Below are positions 25,339-34,341 of a DNA stretch of 64,000 nucleotides, piece after piece; within the stretch, counting starts at the first letter, position 1; every line of letters starts with the position of its first letter. Source of the DNA: Pseudomonas chlororaphis subsp. piscium. GTDB lineage: Bacteria > Pseudomonadota > Gammaproteobacteria > Pseudomonadales > Pseudomonadaceae. A program made the position numbers and the translations under genes. The stretch lies in contig NZ_CP027707.1 of NCBI RefSeq assembly GCF_003850345.1, forward strand, positions 6,253,001 to 6,317,000, given 5' to 3'. A model generated the notes under the pieces. The model was not told where the DNA came from. It did no database searches and worked only from the letters and a program-made list of their open reading frames with translations.

Positions 25339-26430
25339 TTATTCGGAGGGCACGTATTCTACAACTTCCAGGTCGAAACCGGATATCGCATTAAATTTCA
25401 TCGGCGCACTCATCAGGCGCATTTTGCGTACGCCCAGGTCGCGCAGAATCTGCGAACCGGCACCGACGATGCTATAGGTGGTCGGTTTTTTCGCAGGCGC
25501 GTGCTCGGCCGTTTCGCGGATATGCGCCAGCAGCACGTCGCCGTCCAGCGGGTGGCCCAGCAACAGCACCACGCCGCTGCCAGCCTCGGCCACCGTGGCC
25601 ATGGCGGCCCGCAGGCTCCAGCGGCCAGGCTGCTTGACCATCAGCAGGTCGCGCAGCGGGTCCATGTTGTGCACGCGGACCAGGGTCGGTTCTTCGGCGC
25701 AGATGTTGCCCAGGGTCAGCGCCATGTGCACGTCGCCTTCCACCGAATCACGGTAGGTCACCAGGTTGAACTGGCCCAATTCGCTGTCCAGTGGCTGCTC
25801 GGCAATCCGCTGAACGGTACGTTCGTGGATCATCCGGTAGTGAATCAGGTCGGCGATGGTGCCGATCTTGATCTTGTGTTCGGCGGCGAAGGCTTCCAGC
25901 TCGGCGCGACGGGACATGGTGCCGTCGTCGTTCATCACTTCGCAGATCACCCCGCTCGGCTCGAAACCGGCCATGCGTGCCAGGTCGCAGGCGGCTTCGG
26001 TGTGGCCGGCGCGGGCCAGGGTGCCACCCGGCTGGGCCATCAGCGGGAAGATGTGGCCCGGGCTGACGATGTCTTCGGCCTTGGCATCCTTGGCGGCGGC
26101 CGCCTGCACCGTGCGTGCGCGGTCGGCGGCGGAAATGCCGGTGGTCACGCCGGTGGTGGCCTCGATGGACACGGTGAACTTGGTACCGAACCCGGAACCG
26201 TTGCGCGGCGCCATCAAAGGCAGCTTGAGCAGTTCGCAACGCTCGCGGCTCATCGGCATGCAGATCAGGCCGCGGGCGTGCTTGGCCATGAAGTTGATGT
26301 GCTCGGCCTTGCAGCACTCGGCGGCCATGATCAGGTCGCCTTCGTTCTCGCGGTCTTCGTCATCCATGAGGATGACCATCTTGCCTTGGCGGATGTCTTC
26401 AACCAGTTCTTCGATGCTGTTGAGCGCCAC
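25339..26430 (-). CDS. ribBA: DHBP synthase fused to a degenerate GTP cyclohydrolase II domain
   Basis: A 363-residue fusion. The N-terminal half (about 1-205) is an intact 3,4-dihydroxy-2-butanone-4-phosphate synthase with DDEDRENEGDLIMAA and the TGVTTGISAADRA and PGHIFPLMAQPGG motifs. The C-terminal half has the shape of cyclohydrolase II, but the zinc cysteines are gone: VRVHNMDPLRDLLMVKQPGR stands where the HSECLTGD...CDCG site should be. It is thus DHBP synthase with a non-catalytic partner domain, the variant called RibBX in proteobacteria. A GTG start at 26430 follows AAGGGGGG. Confidence 0.93.
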   Translation of the reverse strand: MALNSIEELVEDIRQGKMVILMDDEDRENEGDLIMAAECCKAEHINFMAKHARGLICMPMSRERCELLKLPLMAPRNGSGFGTKFTVSIEATTGVTTGISAADRARTVQAAAAKDAKAEDIVSPGHIFPLMAQPGGTLARAGHTEAACDLARMAGFEPSGVICEVMNDDGTMSRRAELEAFAAEHKIKIGTIADLIHYRMIHERTVQRIAEQPLDSELGQFNLVTYRDSVEGDVHMALTLGNICAEEPTLVRVHNMDPLRDLLMVKQPGRWSLRAAMATVAEAGSGVVLLLGHPLDGDVLLAHIRETAEHAPAKKPTTYSIVGAGSQILRDLGVRKMRLMSAPMKFNAISGFDLEVVEYVPSE

Positions 26431-26461
26431 GCGGCACCCCCCTTCTTTCAAAATTTGAGGT

Positions 26462-27124
26462 TCAGGATTTGAGGTAGCCGTTAGCGGCCAGAAAACTTTC
26501 GGTAATGCCGCCGCTCGCAGGCTCCGCGGCCTTGTCGCCCAGCAGCAAGCGCTCCAGGTAACGCGCCAGCAGATCAACCTCGAGGTTGACCTGCCGGCCC
26601 GGCCGGTAGTCGGCCATGATGGTTTCGGCCAGCGTGTGCGGGACGATGGTCAGTTCGAACTCGGCGCCATTGACCGCGTTGACCGTCAGGCTGGTGCCGT
26701 CGACGGTGATCGAGCCCTTGTGGGCGATGTACTTGGCCAGGTCCTTGGGCGCGCGGATGCGGAACTGGATGGCGCGGGCATTTTCTTCCCGGGCCACTAC
26801 CTCGCCGACACCGTCGACGTGGCCACTGACCAGGTGACCGCCCAGGCGGGTGGTCGGGGTCAGGGCCTTTTCCAGGTTGACCCGGCTGCCGGCCTTCAAC
26901 TGATGGAAAGCGGTGCAGTCCAGGGTCTCGCGGCTGACGTCGGCCCAGAAGCCGTCGCCCGGCAGTTCCACCGCGGTCAGGCAGACGCCGTTCACCGCGA
27001 TGCTGTCGCCCAGTTTCACGTCGCCCAGGTCGAGCTTGCCGGTTTCCACATACACCCGCACATCGCCGCCTTTGGGAGTCAATGCACGGATGCTGCCGAT
27101 GGATTCGATGATGCCTGTAAACAT
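26462..27124 (-). CDS. ribC: riboflavin synthase alpha subunit
   Basis: A 220-residue enzyme that dismutates two lumazine molecules to riboflavin. It consists of two lumazine-binding repeats, the first opening MFTGIIESIG and the second around GHLVSGHVDGVGEV and ADYRPGRQVNLEVDLLARYLERLL. I start at the ATG at 27124 because MFTGIIE is the invariant N-terminus. It lies 46 bp after ribD and 31 bp before ribBA in one operon. Also named ribE in other nomenclatures. Confidence 0.97.
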   Translation of the reverse strand: MFTGIIESIGSIRALTPKGGDVRVYVETGKLDLGDVKLGDSIAVNGVCLTAVELPGDGFWADVSRETLDCTAFHQLKAGSRVNLEKALTPTTRLGGHLVSGHVDGVGEVVAREENARAIQFRIRAPKDLAKYIAHKGSITVDGTSLTVNAVNGAEFELTIVPHTLAETIMADYRPGRQVNLEVDLLARYLERLLLGDKAAEPASGGITESFLAANGYLKS

Positions 27125-27170
27125 GGAGTCCTCCTCGAGAACAGGGTCGCCGCGTGGCGAAGGCCCGAAA

Positions 27171-28304
27171 TTATACGCTCGCTGCTGGCAGAGGAATGGC
27201 AATGACTCGCCAGTCATCGCCTACGGCGCGCATTTCAATGATTTTCAGCTGCGGCGCCTCGCGCATCTGCGCCAGCGGCCAGTCGAGCAGCGGTCGCGCC
27301 GAGGAGCCGAGGAACTTGCCGGCGACAAAGATCTGGTACTCGTCCACCAGGCCTTGCTGGGCAAAGGCCCCCGCCAAGCGTGGGCCGGCTTCCACCAGCA
27401 CCTCGTTGACGCCACGGGCGGCCAGCTCGCTCAGCAGCCGATGCAGGTCCACCTGGCCATCGACACCCGGCACGATCAGGCATTCCGGACCATTGGCGTA
27501 CTGCTCCTCCACCGCGGCGCAGGTGGCGACCAGCGCCGGCCCCGCCTTGAAGAACGGCGCATCGAGCGGCACCCGCAGGCGGCCGTCGATCAATACGCGC
27601 AAGGGTGGACGGCTCATGGCCAGGGCGGTCTGTTCCGCGTCCAGCCCCAGCTCCTCGGCACGCACGGTCAGCCGTGCATTGTCCGCCAGCACCGTGTCGG
27701 CACCGGTCAGCACCACGCTGGCCTCGGCCCGCAGGCGCTGCACCGCGGAACGCGCGGCGGGGCCGGTGATCCACTGGCTTTCGCCGCTGGCCATGGCGGT
27801 GCGCCCGTCCAGGCTCATGGCCAGCTTGACCCGCACGAACGGCAGGCCCTGCTCCATGCGCTTGAGGAAGCCCCGGTTGAGCGCCCGGGCTTCCTGCTCC
27901 ATCACCCCGCTATGGGTGGCGATGCCCGCCTGGGCCAGACGCTGCAGGCCACGGCCGGCGACTTCCGGGTTGGGGTCCTGCATCGCCGCCACAACCCGCG
28001 CCACACCGGCATCCACCAGGGCATCGGCGCACGGCGGCGTACGGCCGTGATGGCTACAGGGTTCGAGGGTCACGTAAGCAGTGGCGCCGCGGGCGTTGGC
28101 ACCGGCGGTACGCAGGGCGTGGACTTCGGCGTGGGGCTCGCCGGCCCGCACATGCCAGCCTTCGCCGACGACCTGGCCGTCGCGCACGATCACGCAACCG
28201 ACCCGGGGATTGGGGTGAGTGCTGAAGCGGCCCTTTGCGGCCAGCTCCAGGGCTCGCGCCATGTAGTGGGCGTCGAGCACCGCCTGTTCGCTAGAGATGT
28301 TCAT
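27171..28304 (-). CDS. ribD: bifunctional riboflavin deaminase/reductase
   Basis: A 377-residue enzyme for the second and third riboflavin steps. The N-terminal deaminase has the zinc motif [10 protein letters not shown] and [22 protein letters not shown]. The C-terminal reductase begins near residue 150 with [26 protein letters not shown] and contains [22 protein letters not shown]. Its start overlaps the nrdR stop by 4 bp, the conserved nrdR-ribD coupling. Confidence 0.97.
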   Translation of the reverse strand: MNISSEQAVLDAHYMARALELAAKGRFSTHPNPRVGCVIVRDGQVVGEGWHVRAGEPHAEVHALRTAGANARGATAYVTLEPCSHHGRTPPCADALVDAGVARVVAAMQDPNPEVAGRGLQRLAQAGIATHSGVMEQEARALNRGFLKRMEQGLPFVRVKLAMSLDGRTAMASGESQWITGPAARSAVQRLRAEASVVLTGADTVLADNARLTVRAEELGLDAEQTALAMSRPPLRVLIDGRLRVPLDAPFFKAGPALVATCAAVEEQYANGPECLIVPGVDGQVDLHRLLSELAARGVNEVLVEAGPRLAGAFAQQGLVDEYQIFVAGKFLGSSARPLLDWPLAQMREAPQLKIIEMRAVGDDWRVIAIPLPAASV

Positions 28305-28765
28305 TCTTTGCCCGGCTCGCGGGCGAGACGGTCGATCTCTTCGCGGAATTCGTTGAGATCCTGGAAGCGCCGGTAGACCGAGGCGAAGCGGATATAAGCC
28401 ACTTCATCGAGCTTTTGCAGCTCGGCCATCACCAGTTCGCCGACGACCAGGGATTTGACCTCGCGTTCGCCGGTGGCGCGCAGCTTGTGCTTGATATGCA
28501 CCAGCGCGGCTTCCAGGCGCTCGACGCTGACCGGACGCTTTTCCAGGGCACGCTGCATGCCAGCGCGGAGTTTTTCTTCGTCGAAGGGCTGACGGCTGCC
28601 GTCAGTCTTGATCAGGCGCGGCAACACCAGTTCGGCGGTTTCGAAAGTGGTGAAACGTTCACCGCAGGCCAGGCATTCACGCCGGCGGCGCACCTGTTCG
28701 CCTTCGGCGACCAGACGCGAGTCGATGACCTTGGTGTCGTTGGCACCGCAGAAGGGACAGTGCAT
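28301..28765 (-). CDS. nrdR: transcriptional repressor of ribonucleotide reductase genes
   Basis: A 154-residue zinc-ribbon plus ATP-cone regulator that senses ATP/dATP and represses nrd genes. The zinc ribbon [17 protein letters not shown]...[13 protein letters not shown] holds four cysteines at the N-terminus, and the ATP-cone follows from [31 protein letters not shown]. The length is standard. It is the first gene of the minus-strand riboflavin operon and is divergent from the lipoprotein gene at 28895. Confidence 0.97.
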   Translation of the reverse strand: MHCPFCGANDTKVIDSRLVAEGEQVRRRRECLACGERFTTFETAELVLPRLIKTDGSRQPFDEEKLRAGMQRALEKRPVSVERLEAALVHIKHKLRATGEREVKSLVVGELVMAELQKLDEVAYIRFASVYRRFQDLNEFREEIDRLAREPGKE

Positions 28766-28894
28766 GGTGGCAGGCAACAAAAAAAGGGAGGGCCATGGTA
28801 GCGCATCCCACTGGCAAGACAAGCCATAGCCTTTACGGTATACAGACCGACTATTATGTTTTGCACATGGAATTTCGCCTTGTTGGAGCTTCGC

Positions 28895-29353
28895 ATGCCA
28901 CTACGACCGCTCGTTTTGCTCAGCCTTTTCAGCCTGCTGGTGGCTTGCAGCAGCGACGCCCCGAAACCTGCCGCCTCCACCCTACCGCCCCAGCAAAGTG
29001 TGAAAAAAGCCCAGGCATCCACCGACCTCGGTCCCCTGCCGGCCTACCAGCGTGAGCTGAGCGGCACACTGCAAGGTGTGCCGGCGGGTGCCGAAGTGGA
29101 ACTGGCGCTGCTGGTGATCGACGAGCGCGGCCGGCCGCAACGTTTGCTGGCCAGCAGCAACCTGATCGGCAACAACAAGGTCCTGCCGTTTCGCCTGCGC
29201 TTCAATCCCGATGTCTTCCCGGTGGGCGCCCGCGTCGAACTGCGCGGCCGCGCCAGCCAGTCCGGCCAGTTGATCCTGCACCTGCCGGCGCAACTCATCA
29301 CTCAGCCGACCACCCAGGCCGTGGGCCAGCTGCAATTCGTCAAAGCACCATGA
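28895..29353 (+). CDS. YbaY-family lipoprotein
   Basis: A 152-residue predicted lipoprotein. The signal sequence [18 protein letters not shown] ends in the lipobox LVAC, and the mature protein begins with a serine-rich linker. The rest ([71 protein letters not shown]) forms the beta-rich YscW/YbaY fold. Function is unclear. The ATG at 28895 sits behind TTGGAGC. The methyltransferase gene overlaps its stop by 4 bp. Confidence 0.88.
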   Translation: MPLRPLVLLSLFSLLVACSSDAPKPAASTLPPQQSVKKAQASTDLGPLPAYQRELSGTLQGVPAGAEVELALLVIDERGRPQRLLASSNLIGNNKVLPFRLRFNPDVFPVGARVELRGRASQSGQLILHLPAQLITQPTTQAVGQLQFVKAP

Positions 29354-30006
29354 CCCCACCGCTCGACCTGCAACGCGCCCTGAGCGAACTGCTGGGCGAT
29401 GCCCAACTGGTGGCCTGCGAACTGCCGGACACCGAGCTGAAGCTGTGGTTGATCGATGCCGACAACATGGACCGCGCCTTCACCCCGGAAGAAACCCGGC
29501 GAATTCTCCACGAACCGCCGTACTGGAGTTTCTGCTGGGCCAGCGGCCTGGCCCTGGCGCGCTATCTGGCCGAGCGGCCGCAGTGGGTGCAAGGCAAGCG
29601 GGTACTGGATTTCGGCGCCGGCTCCGGCGTGGCCGGCATCGCGGCGCTGAAAGCCGGCGCGCTGGAAGTGGTGGCCTGCGACCTCGACCCGCTGGCCATC
29701 GCCGCCTGCCGGGCGAATGCCGCGCTCAACGGGGTTGAACTGGGTTACTCCACGGACTTTTTCGCGGAAGCCGACCGCTTCGACCTGATCCTGGTAGCCG
29801 ACGTGCTGTACGACCGCGCCAACCTGCCGCTGCTGGATCAGTTCCTCAGCCGCGGACGCCAGGCGCTGGTGGCGGACTCCCGGGTCAAGGACTTCCAGCA
29901 TCCGCTGTACCGACGCCTGGAAATGCTCCACGCCCTGACCCTGCCGGATCTGGCCGAGCCCTGGGAGTTCCGCGATGTGAGCCTGTATCACGCGCAGCGC
30001 GATTGA
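29350..30006 (+). CDS. class I SAM-dependent methyltransferase (PrmA/ETFB-lysine type)
   Basis: A 218-residue methyltransferase. The SAM motif VLDFGAGSGVAGIAALKAGALEVVACDLDPLAIAACRANAALNGVE spans motifs I and II, and LILVADVLYDRANLPLLDQFL is the post-motif region seen in protein lysine methyltransferases such as those acting on ETF-beta or L11. PPYWSFCWASGLALARYL precedes the fold. The substrate is not determined. ATGA overlap couples it to the lipoprotein gene. Confidence 0.85.
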   Translation: MTPPLDLQRALSELLGDAQLVACELPDTELKLWLIDADNMDRAFTPEETRRILHEPPYWSFCWASGLALARYLAERPQWVQGKRVLDFGAGSGVAGIAALKAGALEVVACDLDPLAIAACRANAALNGVELGYSTDFFAEADRFDLILVADVLYDRANLPLLDQFLSRGRQALVADSRVKDFQHPLYRRLEMLHALTLPDLAEPWEFRDVSLYHAQRD

Positions 30007-30030
30007 TGAAGGACAGACCAGGTTGTGCTC

Positions 30031-30105
30031 TATCGCGTATCGCGGGCAAGCCTCGCTCCTACTAAAGTTCAATGGTGTCTGTAGGAGCGAGGCTTGCCCG
30101 CGAAA
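30031..30105. repeat. inverted REP-like pair
   Basis: TATCGCGGGCAAGCCTCGCTCC (from 30038 to about 30060) faces GTAGGAGCGAGGCTTGCCCGCG (30081-30102). It lies between the methyltransferase gene and the thioredoxin-TPR gene. Confidence 0.85.
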
Positions 30106-30192
30106 CAATCTACCTGTCACCCCATACCCTGCTTTCAGCCGCCCCCCGCCAAGCCTTATAGTGGCTCCATTCACGTTTTTTCGAGATCCCCC

Positions 30193-31065
30193 ATGAGTCA
30201 GGACACGCCGTACATTTTCGACGCCAGCACCGCCGACTTCGACCAGTCAGTGATCGAGAACTCGTTCCACAAGCCGGTGCTGGTGGATTTCTGGGCCGAA
30301 TGGTGCGCGCCCTGCAAGGCGCTGATGCCGATGCTGCAACAGATCGCCGAGAGCTATCAGGGCGAGTTGCTGCTGGCCAAGGTCAACTGCGATATCGAGC
30401 AGGACATCGTCGCCCGCTTCGGCATTCGCAGCCTGCCGACCGTGGTGCTGTTCAAGGACGGCCAGCCGGTGGACGGTTTTGCCGGAGCGCAACCCGAGTC
30501 CGCGGTGCGCACCATGCTCGAACCCCATGTGCAGATGCCGCCGCCCAAGGCCGCCGATCCGCTGGAACTGGCTGAAGCGCTGTTCGCCGAAGGGCGCATC
30601 GCCGAGGCCGAAGCCACGCTGAAAGTGCTGCTGGGCGAAGACAACAGCAACGCCAAGGCGCTGATCCTCTACGCCCGCTGCCTGGCCGAACGCGGTGAAC
30701 TGGGTGAAGCCCAGACCGTGCTCGACGCGGTCACCGGCGATGAGCACAAGGCCGCGCTGGCCGGGGCCAAGGCACAGATCACCTTTCTCAAGCAGGCCGC
30801 CGACCTGCCGGACAGCGCCGACCTGAAAAGCCGCCTGGCGCAGAACCCGCAGGACGACGAGGCGGTGTATCAACTGGCCATCCAGCAACTGGCGCGCCAG
30901 CAGTACGACGCGGCGCTGGATGCGCTGCTCAAGCTGTTTATCCGCAACCGCAGCTACAACGAAGGCCTGCCGCACAAAACCTTGCTGCAAGTGTTCGAAC
31001 TGCTGGGCAACGATCACCCGCTGGTGACCACCTACCGCCGCAAGCTGTTCGCCGCGCTGTACTGA
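30193..31065 (+). CDS. thioredoxin-TPR co-chaperone (YbbN/CnoX)
   Basis: A 290-residue fusion of a thioredoxin domain (about 1-115) and TPR-like helical repeats (about 120-290). It is the type that holds unfolded or chlorinated proteins and passes them to GroEL/DnaK. The thioredoxin domain has an intact WCAPC motif with Cys38 and Cys41, unlike the E. coli protein whose first cysteine is missing, so redox activity is plausible. cis-Pro is in SLPTVVLF. The ATG at 30193 gives the usual start. Confidence 0.92.
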   Translation: MSQDTPYIFDASTADFDQSVIENSFHKPVLVDFWAEWCAPCKALMPMLQQIAESYQGELLLAKVNCDIEQDIVARFGIRSLPTVVLFKDGQPVDGFAGAQPESAVRTMLEPHVQMPPPKAADPLELAEALFAEGRIAEAEATLKVLLGEDNSNAKALILYARCLAERGELGEAQTVLDAVTGDEHKAALAGAKAQITFLKQAADLPDSADLKSRLAQNPQDDEAVYQLAIQQLARQQYDAALDALLKLFIRNRSYNEGLPHKTLLQVFELLGNDHPLVTTYRRKLFAALY

Positions 31066-31082
31066 TTCACCGCTGGATTGCA

Positions 31083-31109
31083 AGCAGGCTCGCCCAGGGC
31101 GAACCTGCT
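31083..31109. terminator. hairpin between convergent genes
   Basis: AGCAGG pairs with CCTGCT, with an inner CGCCC/GGGCG stem. There is no T tract, so termination is only possible, not sure. It separates the thioredoxin-TPR gene from the minus-strand hypothetical gene. Confidence 0.4.
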
Positions 31110-31119
31110 CAGCCCTCGC

Positions 31120-31473
31120 CTACTCGATCCAGCTGTAGAGCGGCGTATCGCCGCCGCTCACCACCTTGACCTGTGCGCTATGGCGCAGGCGCACCAACAG
31201 GCGCTTGCCCGCTGCGGCGCTGCCGGTCAGGCCTTCCAGTTGCTCCAGCAGGTCCGGGCCGCTCAATTGCCCGGCCTTGCGCAGCAAGTCCCTGGCGATC
31301 TGCCACAGCGCATCATCCTGGCTCACCGGCTTGGCCACAGCCGCGCCGCTTTCGGCCTTGGCCGTCGGCAACGGCGCCCCCAGCCGGGCACTCAACTGAT
31401 CCCAGTCGGCCTCGTCCAGTTCCAGGGTCAAATCCACCGGCCATTCGCCGATGCTTCCTCGAATCCGCACCAT
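31120..31473 (-). CDS. conserved hypothetical protein
   Basis: A 117-residue soluble protein. It opens with MVRIRGSIGEWPVDLTLELDEADWDQL, which looks like a beta-strand segment. An alanine-rich linker and a helical part follow (DALWQIARDLLRKAGQLSGPDLLEQLEGLTGS), ending in RLLVRLRHSAQVKV. I do not recognise a named family. The ATG at 31473 fits the beginning of the ordered region; an in-frame start 13 codons upstream is possible. It is divergent from the Zur-type cluster. Confidence 0.65.
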   Translation of the reverse strand: MVRIRGSIGEWPVDLTLELDEADWDQLSARLGAPLPTAKAESGAAVAKPVSQDDALWQIARDLLRKAGQLSGPDLLEQLEGLTGSAAAGKRLLVRLRHSAQVKVVSGGDTPLYSWIE

Positions 31474-31557
31474 CGCTCTGCTCCCGAATATTTCTGACGA
31501 GCATGCTCCCACGCGTCTTGCGCAACGCCAAGCAGGCGGTCAAACTCTCGCCACTCT

Positions 31558-31577
31558 TGTTATAAGATTACATAACA
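31558..31577 (+). promoter_or_regulatory. probable Zur operator
   Basis: GTTATAAGATTAC (31559-31571) matches the palindromic Zur core GTTATAATATAAC at 11 of 13 positions. It also overlaps a wider TGTTAT-N8-ATAACA inverted repeat (31558-31577). It lies about 30 bp upstream of a histidine-rich DUF2796 gene known from zinc-starvation regulons. Confidence 0.6.
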
Positions 31578-31608
31578 TTTTTTTCATGTTCGCTCCCGGA
31601 GACTTGCC

Positions 31609-32205
31609 ATGCGTCGTCTGTTGCTCGCCCTGCCGTTCGCTCTGTTGCCCCTGGCCATCGCTCACGCGGCCGAAAAACACGACCACGACCATGAGCACGG
31701 CAGCCTCGGAGCTCACGAGCATGGCGTGGCCCGTCTGAACGCGGCGCTGGACGGCCAGACCCTGGAGCTGGAACTGGAAAGCCCGGCGATGAACCTGGTG
31801 GGTTTCGAGCACGCCGCCAGCACCGACGCGGAGAAAGCCAAGGTCGCCGCCGTGCGGGCCCAGCTGGAAAAACCCCTGGCGCTGTTCAACCTGCCGCCTG
31901 CCGCCGGTTGCGTGGTAGCGCAACAAGAACTGGAAAGCCCGTTGTTCGGCGACAAGCCCGAGGATCACGATGAAGACCATGACGAAGCGAAGGACGCCAA
32001 CGGCCACGAACATCACCACGAACACAGCGAGATCCATGCGCACTACCAGTTCACCTGTGCCACGCCGGGCGCGTTGAAAAGCCTGGATCTGGCCGGCGTG
32101 TTCAAGACCTTCCCCGCCACCCAGAAAATTCAGGTACAACTCATCTCGCCAAGTGGCCAGCAAGGCGTGGAAGCGACCTCCAAGGCCGCCAGCCTGAAGT
32201 TCTGA
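31609..32205 (+). CDS. DUF2796 histidine-rich periplasmic zinc-uptake protein (ZrgA-like)
   Basis: A 198-residue secreted protein with a signal peptide (to about residue 20) and two metal-grabbing stretches: KHDHDHEHGSLGAHEHGVA right after the signal, and an acidic-histidine loop near residues 120-145 (DHDEDHDE, then HEHHHEHSE). DUF2796 proteins are the periplasmic part of a Zur-controlled zinc uptake system (Vibrio ZrgA; PA4063 in P. aeruginosa, as I recall). The ABC genes of that system follow, after a repeat pair. Zinc binding is inferred from composition and context. Confidence 0.9.
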   Translation: MRRLLLALPFALLPLAIAHAAEKHDHDHEHGSLGAHEHGVARLNAALDGQTLELELESPAMNLVGFEHAASTDAEKAKVAAVRAQLEKPLALFNLPPAAGCVVAQQELESPLFGDKPEDHDEDHDEAKDANGHEHHHEHSEIHAHYQFTCATPGALKSLDLAGVFKTFPATQKIQVQLISPSGQQGVEATSKAASLKF

Positions 32206-32217
32206 CCCACCCACCCT

Positions 32218-32311
32218 GTAGGAGCGAAGCTTGCTCGCGATAGCGATATTTCGGCCAACAAATCATGCAAGCCGGACAACCGCCATCGCGAGCAAGCTTC
32301 GCTCCTACATA
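32218..32311. repeat. inverted REP-like pair inside the zinc cluster
   Basis: TAGGAGCGAAGCTTGCTCGCGAT (32219-32241) is answered by ATCGCGAGCAAGCTTCGCTCCTA (32285-32307). The arms are perfectly complementary, so the transcript can form a very stable 23-bp stem. It lies between the DUF2796 gene and the ABC ATPase gene. Confidence 0.9.
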
Positions 32312-32330
32312 AGCACTCACTCATGACCCC

Positions 32331-33047
32331 ATGCCCATGACCCAAGCACTGATCCAACTGTCCGACCTGGGCTTCAGCTGGCCCGGCCATCCGCAGTTGC
32401 TGGATATTCCGGCATTTCGCCTGGAAGCGGGTGAAACGCTGTTCCTCAAGGGCCCCAGCGGCAGCGGCAAGACCACCCTGCTCGGCCTGCTCGGCGGCGT
32501 GCAGAAACCCGACCGCGGCAGCATCCGCCTGCTGGGCCAGGAGCTGACCGAACTCTCCGCCGGCGCCCGCGACCGCTTCCGGGTCGATCACACCGGCTAC
32601 ATCTTCCAGCAGTTCAACCTGCTGCCGTTTCTTTCGGTGCGCGAAAACGTCGAGCTGCCCTGCCACTTCTCCAGATTGCGCGCCGGCCGCGCCGTACAGC
32701 GCCACGGCAGCGTCGACCAGGCGGCGGCCACTCTGCTCGCCCACCTAGGGTTGAAAGACCCCAACCTGCTAGGGCGGCGCGCCGACTCGCTGTCCATCGG
32801 CCAGCAACAACGGGTCGCCGCCGCCCGCGCGCTGATCGGCCAGCCGGAACTGGTGATCGCCGACGAGCCCACCTCGGCGCTGGACTACGACGCCCGCGAA
32901 GCCTTTATCCGCCTGCTGTTCGCCGAATGCCGCGAGGCCGGGGCCAGCCTGCTATTCGTCAGCCACGACCAGAGCCTGGCGCCGCTGTTCGATCGCAACC
33001 TGTCGCTGGCCGAACTCAATCGCGCCGCCACGCCCGCAGAGGTCTGA
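32331..33047 (+). CDS. ABC transporter ATP-binding protein, MacB/LolD type
   Basis: A 238-residue ATPase. Walker A is GPSGSGKTT near residue 41, the Q-loop is YIFQQFNLLPFLSVRENVELP, Walker B is LVIADEPTSALD, and the switch is VSHD. The signature reads LSIGQQQR, with Ile for the usual Gly. The LolD/MacB-like sequence fits the FtsX-type permease that follows 1 bp later. In P. aeruginosa the matching gene set is Zur-repressed. A second in-frame ATG at 32337 is an alternative start. Confidence 0.92.
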   Translation: MPMTQALIQLSDLGFSWPGHPQLLDIPAFRLEAGETLFLKGPSGSGKTTLLGLLGGVQKPDRGSIRLLGQELTELSAGARDRFRVDHTGYIFQQFNLLPFLSVRENVELPCHFSRLRAGRAVQRHGSVDQAAATLLAHLGLKDPNLLGRRADSLSIGQQQRVAAARALIGQPELVIADEPTSALDYDAREAFIRLLFAECREAGASLLFVSHDQSLAPLFDRNLSLAELNRAATPAEV

Positions 33048-33048
33048 G

Positions 33049-34314
33049 ATGTATCTGTTCCGTCTAGCCATGGCCAGCCTGGCTAACCGCCGCTTCACCG
33101 CGATCCTCACCGCCTTCGCCATCGCCCTGTCGGTCTGCCTGCTGCTGGCGGTCGAACGGGTGCGCACCGAAGCCCGCGCCAGTTTCGCCAGCACCATCAG
33201 CGGCACCGACCTGATCGTCGGCGCCCGCTCCGGCTCGGTGAACCTGCTGCTGTACTCGGTGTTCCGCATCGGCAACGCCACCAACAACATCCGCTGGGAC
33301 AGCTTCGAGCACTTCGCCAATAGCCCGAAAGTGAAATGGGCGATCCCGATTTCCCTCGGCGACTCCCATCGCGGCTACCGGGTGATGGGCACCACCGAGG
33401 CCTACTTCGAGCACTACCAGTACGGCCACCAGCAGAACCTGCAACTGGCCAGCGGCCGCGAGTTCGCCAGCGATCCGTTCGAAGTGGTGCTGGGCGCCGA
33501 AGTCGCCGAGGCCCTGCATTACAAGCTCGGCGACAAGCTGGTGCTGGCCCACGGCGTGGCGGCCATCAGCCTGGTCAAACACGACGACAAACCCTTCACC
33601 GTGGTCGGCATCCTCAAGCGTACCGGCACCCCGGTGGACCGCACACTGCACATCAGCCTCGGCGGCATGGAGGCGATCCATATCGACTGGCATAACGGCG
33701 TGCCGGCCCAGGGCAACGGCCGCATCAGCGCCGACCAGGCGCGCAACATGGACCTGACGCCGCAAGCGATCACGGCCTTCATGCTCGGCCTGAACAGCAA
33801 GATCGCCACCTTCGCGGTGCAGCGCGAGATCAACGAATACCGCGGCGAACCGATGCTGGCGATCCTGCCAGGGGTCGCCCTGCAGGAGCTGTGGAGCCTG
33901 ATGGGCACCGCGGAAAAGGCCTTGTTCGTGGTGTCGCTGTTCGTGGTGCTGACCGGCCTGATCGGCATGCTCACGGCGATCCTCACCAGCCTCAACGAAC
34001 GCCGCCGGGAGATGGCGATCCTGCGTTCGGTCGGCGCCCGCCCCTGGCATATCGCGACCTTGCTGGTGCTGGAGGCCTTCGCCCTGGCGCTGTTCGGCGT
34101 GCTCGCCGGGCTGGGCCTTCTGTACCTGGGCATCGCCCTGGCCCAGGGTTATGTGCAGTCGACCTACGGCCTGTACCTGCCGTTGGCCTGGCCGAGCGAG
34201 TATGAGTGGACGCTGCTCGGCGGTATCCTGATCGCCGCCCTGCTGATGGGCAGCGTGCCGGCCTGGCGCGCCTACCGACAATCGCTGGCCGATGGCCTGT
34301 CCATCCGTTTATGA
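33049..34314 (+). CDS. FtsX-like ABC permease of the zinc-linked cluster
   Basis: A 421-residue permease with one N-terminal membrane span (about 13-32), a long periplasmic domain (residues about 40-285) and three C-terminal spans typical of FtsX/MacB proteins. These permeases often move lipids or proteins, or transmit force, rather than import ions. How this one serves zinc uptake is unknown. It begins 1 bp after the ATPase stop. The NERRREMAILRSVGARPWHI loop is the ATPase contact. Confidence 0.92.
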   Translation: MYLFRLAMASLANRRFTAILTAFAIALSVCLLLAVERVRTEARASFASTISGTDLIVGARSGSVNLLLYSVFRIGNATNNIRWDSFEHFANSPKVKWAIPISLGDSHRGYRVMGTTEAYFEHYQYGHQQNLQLASGREFASDPFEVVLGAEVAEALHYKLGDKLVLAHGVAAISLVKHDDKPFTVVGILKRTGTPVDRTLHISLGGMEAIHIDWHNGVPAQGNGRISADQARNMDLTPQAITAFMLGLNSKIATFAVQREINEYRGEPMLAILPGVALQELWSLMGTAEKALFVVSLFVVLTGLIGMLTAILTSLNERRREMAILRSVGARPWHIATLLVLEAFALALFGVLAGLGLLYLGIALAQGYVQSTYGLYLPLAWPSEYEWTLLGGILIAALLMGSVPAWRAYRQSLADGLSIRL

Positions 34315-34341
34315 GGAACTCTAGTTATGAGGAGCTCCGGC

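Noticed and set aside
26431..26461. FMN riboswitch in front of ribBA.
   Set aside because: Only 31 bp separate ribC and ribBA and no other rib gap is long enough for the RFN element; the largest gap (112 bp before ribA) shows none of its conserved loops.
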